The notes below the pieces were generated by a model. That model saw only the letters and a program-made list of their open reading frames with translations. It was not told where the DNA came from and searched no databases. A program made the translations under genes and the position numbers. 64,000 nucleotides of DNA from Actinotalea sp. JY-7876 (lineage in GTDB: Bacteria; Actinomycetota; Actinomycetes; Actinomycetales; Cellulomonadaceae), in assembly GCF_014042015.1 (NCBI RefSeq), contig NZ_CP059493.1, forward strand, positions 2,542,001 to 2,606,000, given 5' to 3'. Within the stretch, counting starts at the first letter, position 1. Each line of letters opens with the position of its first letter. Shown piece after piece: positions 61,523 to 64,000 of the stretch.

Positions 61523-63922
61523 TCAGGGGCTCGCGTGGCGGCCCGCGCGGCGCGTCCGCGCCGGCGCGGGCACCTCGGCGCGGTCGAGCTCGGCGCGGTC
61601 GAGCTCGGCACGGAAGGTCGGCCCCGGCCGGCCCAGCAGGTACCCCTGGACGAGCCCGCAGCCGGCCTCGCGCAGGACGGCGAGCTGCGCCTCCTCCTCC
61701 ACGCCCTCGGCGACCACCTCGAGCCCCAGCTCGGCCGCGAGCGAGAGGACCGCCCGCACGACGGCGAGCGAGGCCCGGTCGGTGTGCAGGCGCGCGACGA
61801 AGCTCCGGTCGATCTTGATCTGGTCGACGGGCAGCGTGTGGAGCCAGGCCAGCGTCGAGTAGCCGGTGCCGAAGTCGTCCAGCGCGATGCGCACCCCGAG
61901 GGCGCGGAGCCGGCTCATCGCGTCGAGCACGCCCGGCAGGTCGCGCAGGGACGCGCTCTCGACGATCTCGAGGTTGAGCCGCGACGCGTCGATGCCGTGC
62001 CGGTCCAGGGAGGCGCGCACCGCCGGCACCAGCCGGTCGTCGATGAGCGTGGTGCACGACAGGTTCACGGCGAGGCGCATCATCGACCCCTCGTCCGCGA
62101 GGGCCGCGCACGCCGCGTCCACGGCCCACAGGTCCAGCTCGGTGATCAGCCCGCTCTCCTCGGCCAGCGGCAGGAACGAGGCGGGCGCGAGCAGCCCGAG
62201 CCGCGGGTGCGCCCAGCGCAGCAGCGCCTCGGCACCGCGCACGTCGCACCCGCTGGCCTGCACGCCGACGAGCGGCTGGAAGAACAGCCGCAGCTGCCCG
62301 GCGTCGACCGCGGCGGCCAGCTCGGCCTCGAGGGAGGGCACGACCAGCCCGCGCTCCGGGTCGTCGGCCACCGCGACCTGGTTGCGGCCCCGCTGCTTGG
62401 CGTCGTACATCGCCTGGTCGGCGGCCGCGAGCATGCGGTCGCCGCGCCCGTCGGGGCCCACGTGCGCGCAGATGCCGACGCTCGTGGTGACGCGGACGTC
62501 GCGGCCGTCGAGGCGGAAGGGCTCCTCGAGCGCGGCGACGATCCGGCCCGCGACGACCTGCGCCTCCTCCCGGGTCCCGACCAGCGCGACGGCGAACTCG
62601 TCACCGCTGAGCCGTGCGACGACGTCGCCGCCACGGACCTGGCCGCGCAGGCGCTGCGCGACCTGGCGCAGCAGCTCGTCCCCCGCGGCGTGCCCCAGCT
62701 CGTCGTTGACGCGCTTGAACGCGTCGAGGTCGCAGAACAGCACGCACGTGCCCACGCCCGCGGCGGCCTGGCGCAGCGTCAGGTCCAGCGACCGCGCGAA
62801 GAGCACGCGGTTGGGCAGGCCGGTGAGGGCGTCGTGCAGCGACTGGTGCCGGACGGTCGCGAGCAGGCGCGTGTTCTGCAGCGCCGTCGCCGCCTGGTCC
62901 GAGGCCCCGAGCACACGGACCTTCGCCTCCTCGAGCTCGACCGATCGCGCCGCGCCCTCCCAGCCCACCAGCACGATGCCCATGAGGGCCTCGCCCGCGA
63001 GCAGGGGTGCGGCCAGCATGCCGGTCAGCCCCATGCGGGTCATGAGGTCGGCCAGGACCGGGCTGGCGGCGTCCGACGTCAGGACGACCGGCTCGCGCCG
63101 CTGCGCGAGCGGTGCGAGCTCGGGGAGGGCCGCGAAGCGCATCCGCACGCCGCGGAGCCAGGCGCGCCGGTCGTCGCCGAGCCCCGCGATCGCGACGGGC
63201 ACGAGCGCCTCGGCGCCGGGCTCCGGCAGGAGCACCGCGGCGGTCGTGCTGCCGACGATGCCCGGCAGCGCGTCGGCCGTCACCTGCGCCACGGCGTTGG
63301 CGTCCGCCGCCACCGCGAGGTCGTGCGCGAGGCGCAGGAGCGCCGTGGCGCGCGTGGCCTCCGTCCGGTTCCGCTCGACGGCGAGCAGCAGGTCCAGCGC
63401 GGCGGCGGCGTGCTGGGCGCACGCCTCCAGCAGGTACCGGCCCTGCGCGGCGGCGGCGGGCTCGGGGTAGAACGCGACCAGGCGGCCGTGCCGGCGCCGG
63501 GCGGAGGCGACGTCGACCACGACGGCGTCGGGACCCAGGGGCTCCCCCCGCCGGACCCGCCCGGCCAGCTGCTCGGCCTCGGTGCGTCCCAGGCCGTGCG
63601 CACGGAACGCCGAGCCGCCGTCGGGCGTCGCCACGAGCAGGAGCGCGGCGGACGTCAGGCCGGCGGACGCCGCCCGCTCGATGACGCGCTCCAGGACCGT
63701 GGGGACGTCGTCGCTGCCCACCAGGTCGGACGCCGCGCGGCGCAGCTCGTCCAGCTGGACGCGCAGCGCCGCGATCTCGACCTCGAGCTCGGCCTCGCGG
63801 TCGCGACGGCCGCGCGGGAGCAGGTTCCGACGCACGCCGTCGACGGCCTCCGTCACGGCGCCACGCCCCCGCAGCGCAAGGGCCACGGTGGTGCCCGCGT
63901 CGCGGGTCAGATCAGATCCCAT
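61523..63922 (-). CDS. GGDEF-EAL cyclic-di-GMP turnover protein with GAF-like sensors
   Basis: A 799-residue soluble protein. A short coiled coil (LEVEIAALRVQLDELRRAAS) is followed by two GAF-like regions (about 70-180 and 190-335), a GGDEF domain (about 345-510) and an EAL domain (about 520-770). The signature loop reads RLSGDEFAVAL: SGDEF instead of GGDEF, a variant found in active and inactive cyclases. The phosphodiesterase side looks competent: GAEALLRWAHP, VNLSC, LNLEIVES, ALDDFGTGYS, IKIDRSFV, AEGVE and VQGYLLGRP keep the catalytic residues. It probably degrades c-di-GMP, perhaps also making it. The C-terminus has a duplicated AELDR unit. Bases 63923-64000 hold nothing I can support. 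Confidence 0.9.
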   Translation of the reverse strand: MGSDLTRDAGTTVALALRGRGAVTEAVDGVRRNLLPRGRRDREAELEVEIAALRVQLDELRRAASDLVGSDDVPTVLERVIERAASAGLTSAALLLVATPDGGSAFRAHGLGRTEAEQLAGRVRRGEPLGPDAVVVDVASARRRHGRLVAFYPEPAAAAQGRYLLEACAQHAAAALDLLLAVERNRTEATRATALLRLAHDLAVAADANAVAQVTADALPGIVGSTTAAVLLPEPGAEALVPVAIAGLGDDRRAWLRGVRMRFAALPELAPLAQRREPVVLTSDAASPVLADLMTRMGLTGMLAAPLLAGEALMGIVLVGWEGAARSVELEEAKVRVLGASDQAATALQNTRLLATVRHQSLHDALTGLPNRVLFARSLDLTLRQAAAGVGTCVLFCDLDAFKRVNDELGHAAGDELLRQVAQRLRGQVRGGDVVARLSGDEFAVALVGTREEAQVVAGRIVAALEEPFRLDGRDVRVTTSVGICAHVGPDGRGDRMLAAADQAMYDAKQRGRNQVAVADDPERGLVVPSLEAELAAAVDAGQLRLFFQPLVGVQASGCDVRGAEALLRWAHPRLGLLAPASFLPLAEESGLITELDLWAVDAACAALADEGSMMRLAVNLSCTTLIDDRLVPAVRASLDRHGIDASRLNLEIVESASLRDLPGVLDAMSRLRALGVRIALDDFGTGYSTLAWLHTLPVDQIKIDRSFVARLHTDRASLAVVRAVLSLAAELGLEVVAEGVEEEAQLAVLREAGCGLVQGYLLGRPGPTFRAELDRAELDRAEVPAPARTRRAGRHASP

Positions 63923-64000
63923 GTCGACCGCACCATCGGCCGGACCCGTGCGCCATCAAGCGTCGGGCGGCCCCGACCTCAGCCGCTGGGCCGTCCGGGG

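Noticed and set aside
63979-64000. End of a minus-strand gene entering from the right edge
   Set aside because: A TGA is present on the minus strand but only about six codons are visible, with no support.

Overview
This is a very GC-rich window, dense in genes, from an actinobacterium. A member of the Micrococcales close to Cellulomonas fits best: there is a WhiB1-type iron-sulfur regulator, a PdtaS-type histidine kinase, LytR-CpsA-Psr (LCP) proteins, DUF2304 and DUF2505 proteins, a CebR/CelR-like LacI regulator, and many GTG starts. The genus is inferred, not proven. I see no rRNA, tRNA, CRISPR array, transposase or phage gene, and no stretch over 300 bases without a gene or annotated site.

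Region 1 (1-29302) is a cell-surface polysaccharide and cell-wall locus. It opens with a cut-off rhamnosyltransferase-type glycosyltransferase, a Wzx-like flippase, a dolichol-phosphate-mannose-synthase-like transferase and a DUF2304 protein. A DUF2142 membrane protein, a SpoIID/LytB protein and a fused two-domain glycosyltransferase follow on the minus strand. Next come a coiled-coil protein coupled to a large GT2 enzyme, then a tightly coupled minus-strand operon: methyltransferase, Wzm-like permease, Wzt-like ATPase with a C-terminal domain, GT4 enzyme. After these lie a PGRP-type amidase, rmlB, galE, two LCP ligases (the second with an apparent frameshift), a CAP-domain protein and an acyltransferase-3 enzyme. 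Three exported proteins here (SpoIID, amidase, CAP) end in three copies each of the same repeat of about 115-120 residues.

Region 2 (29379-38919) has purE and purK, then two two-component systems reading away from each other. The second is followed by a MacB/FtsX-type ABC exporter pair and a very strong hairpin terminator.

Region 3 (38965-46209) has a large FHA plus triple FtsK-like ATPase resembling the EssC/EccC motor of type VII secretion, with no visible partner genes. It also has a small membrane protein, whiB1, pdtaS and a DUF2505 protein.

Region 4 (46261-55756) has a LacI regulator with a candidate operator at its own promoter and a better one in front of the next operon. That operon encodes two giant FtsX-type permeases and two ATPases; the first ATPase carries an AbrB-like C-terminal domain.

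Region 5 (55763-64000) has a flavodoxin-domain protein, an aldo/keto reductase, a VanY-type carboxypeptidase, a glutamate-dehydrogenase-family enzyme, a NYN-domain protein, a candidate structured RNA ending in a 14-bp hairpin, a DUF6328 protein and a GGDEF-EAL protein.

Many first genes have a TAnnnT hexamer 6-8 bases before the start codon and no ribosome-binding site, which points to leaderless mRNAs and helped me choose starts. Genes inside operons mostly overlap as ATGA or GTGA.
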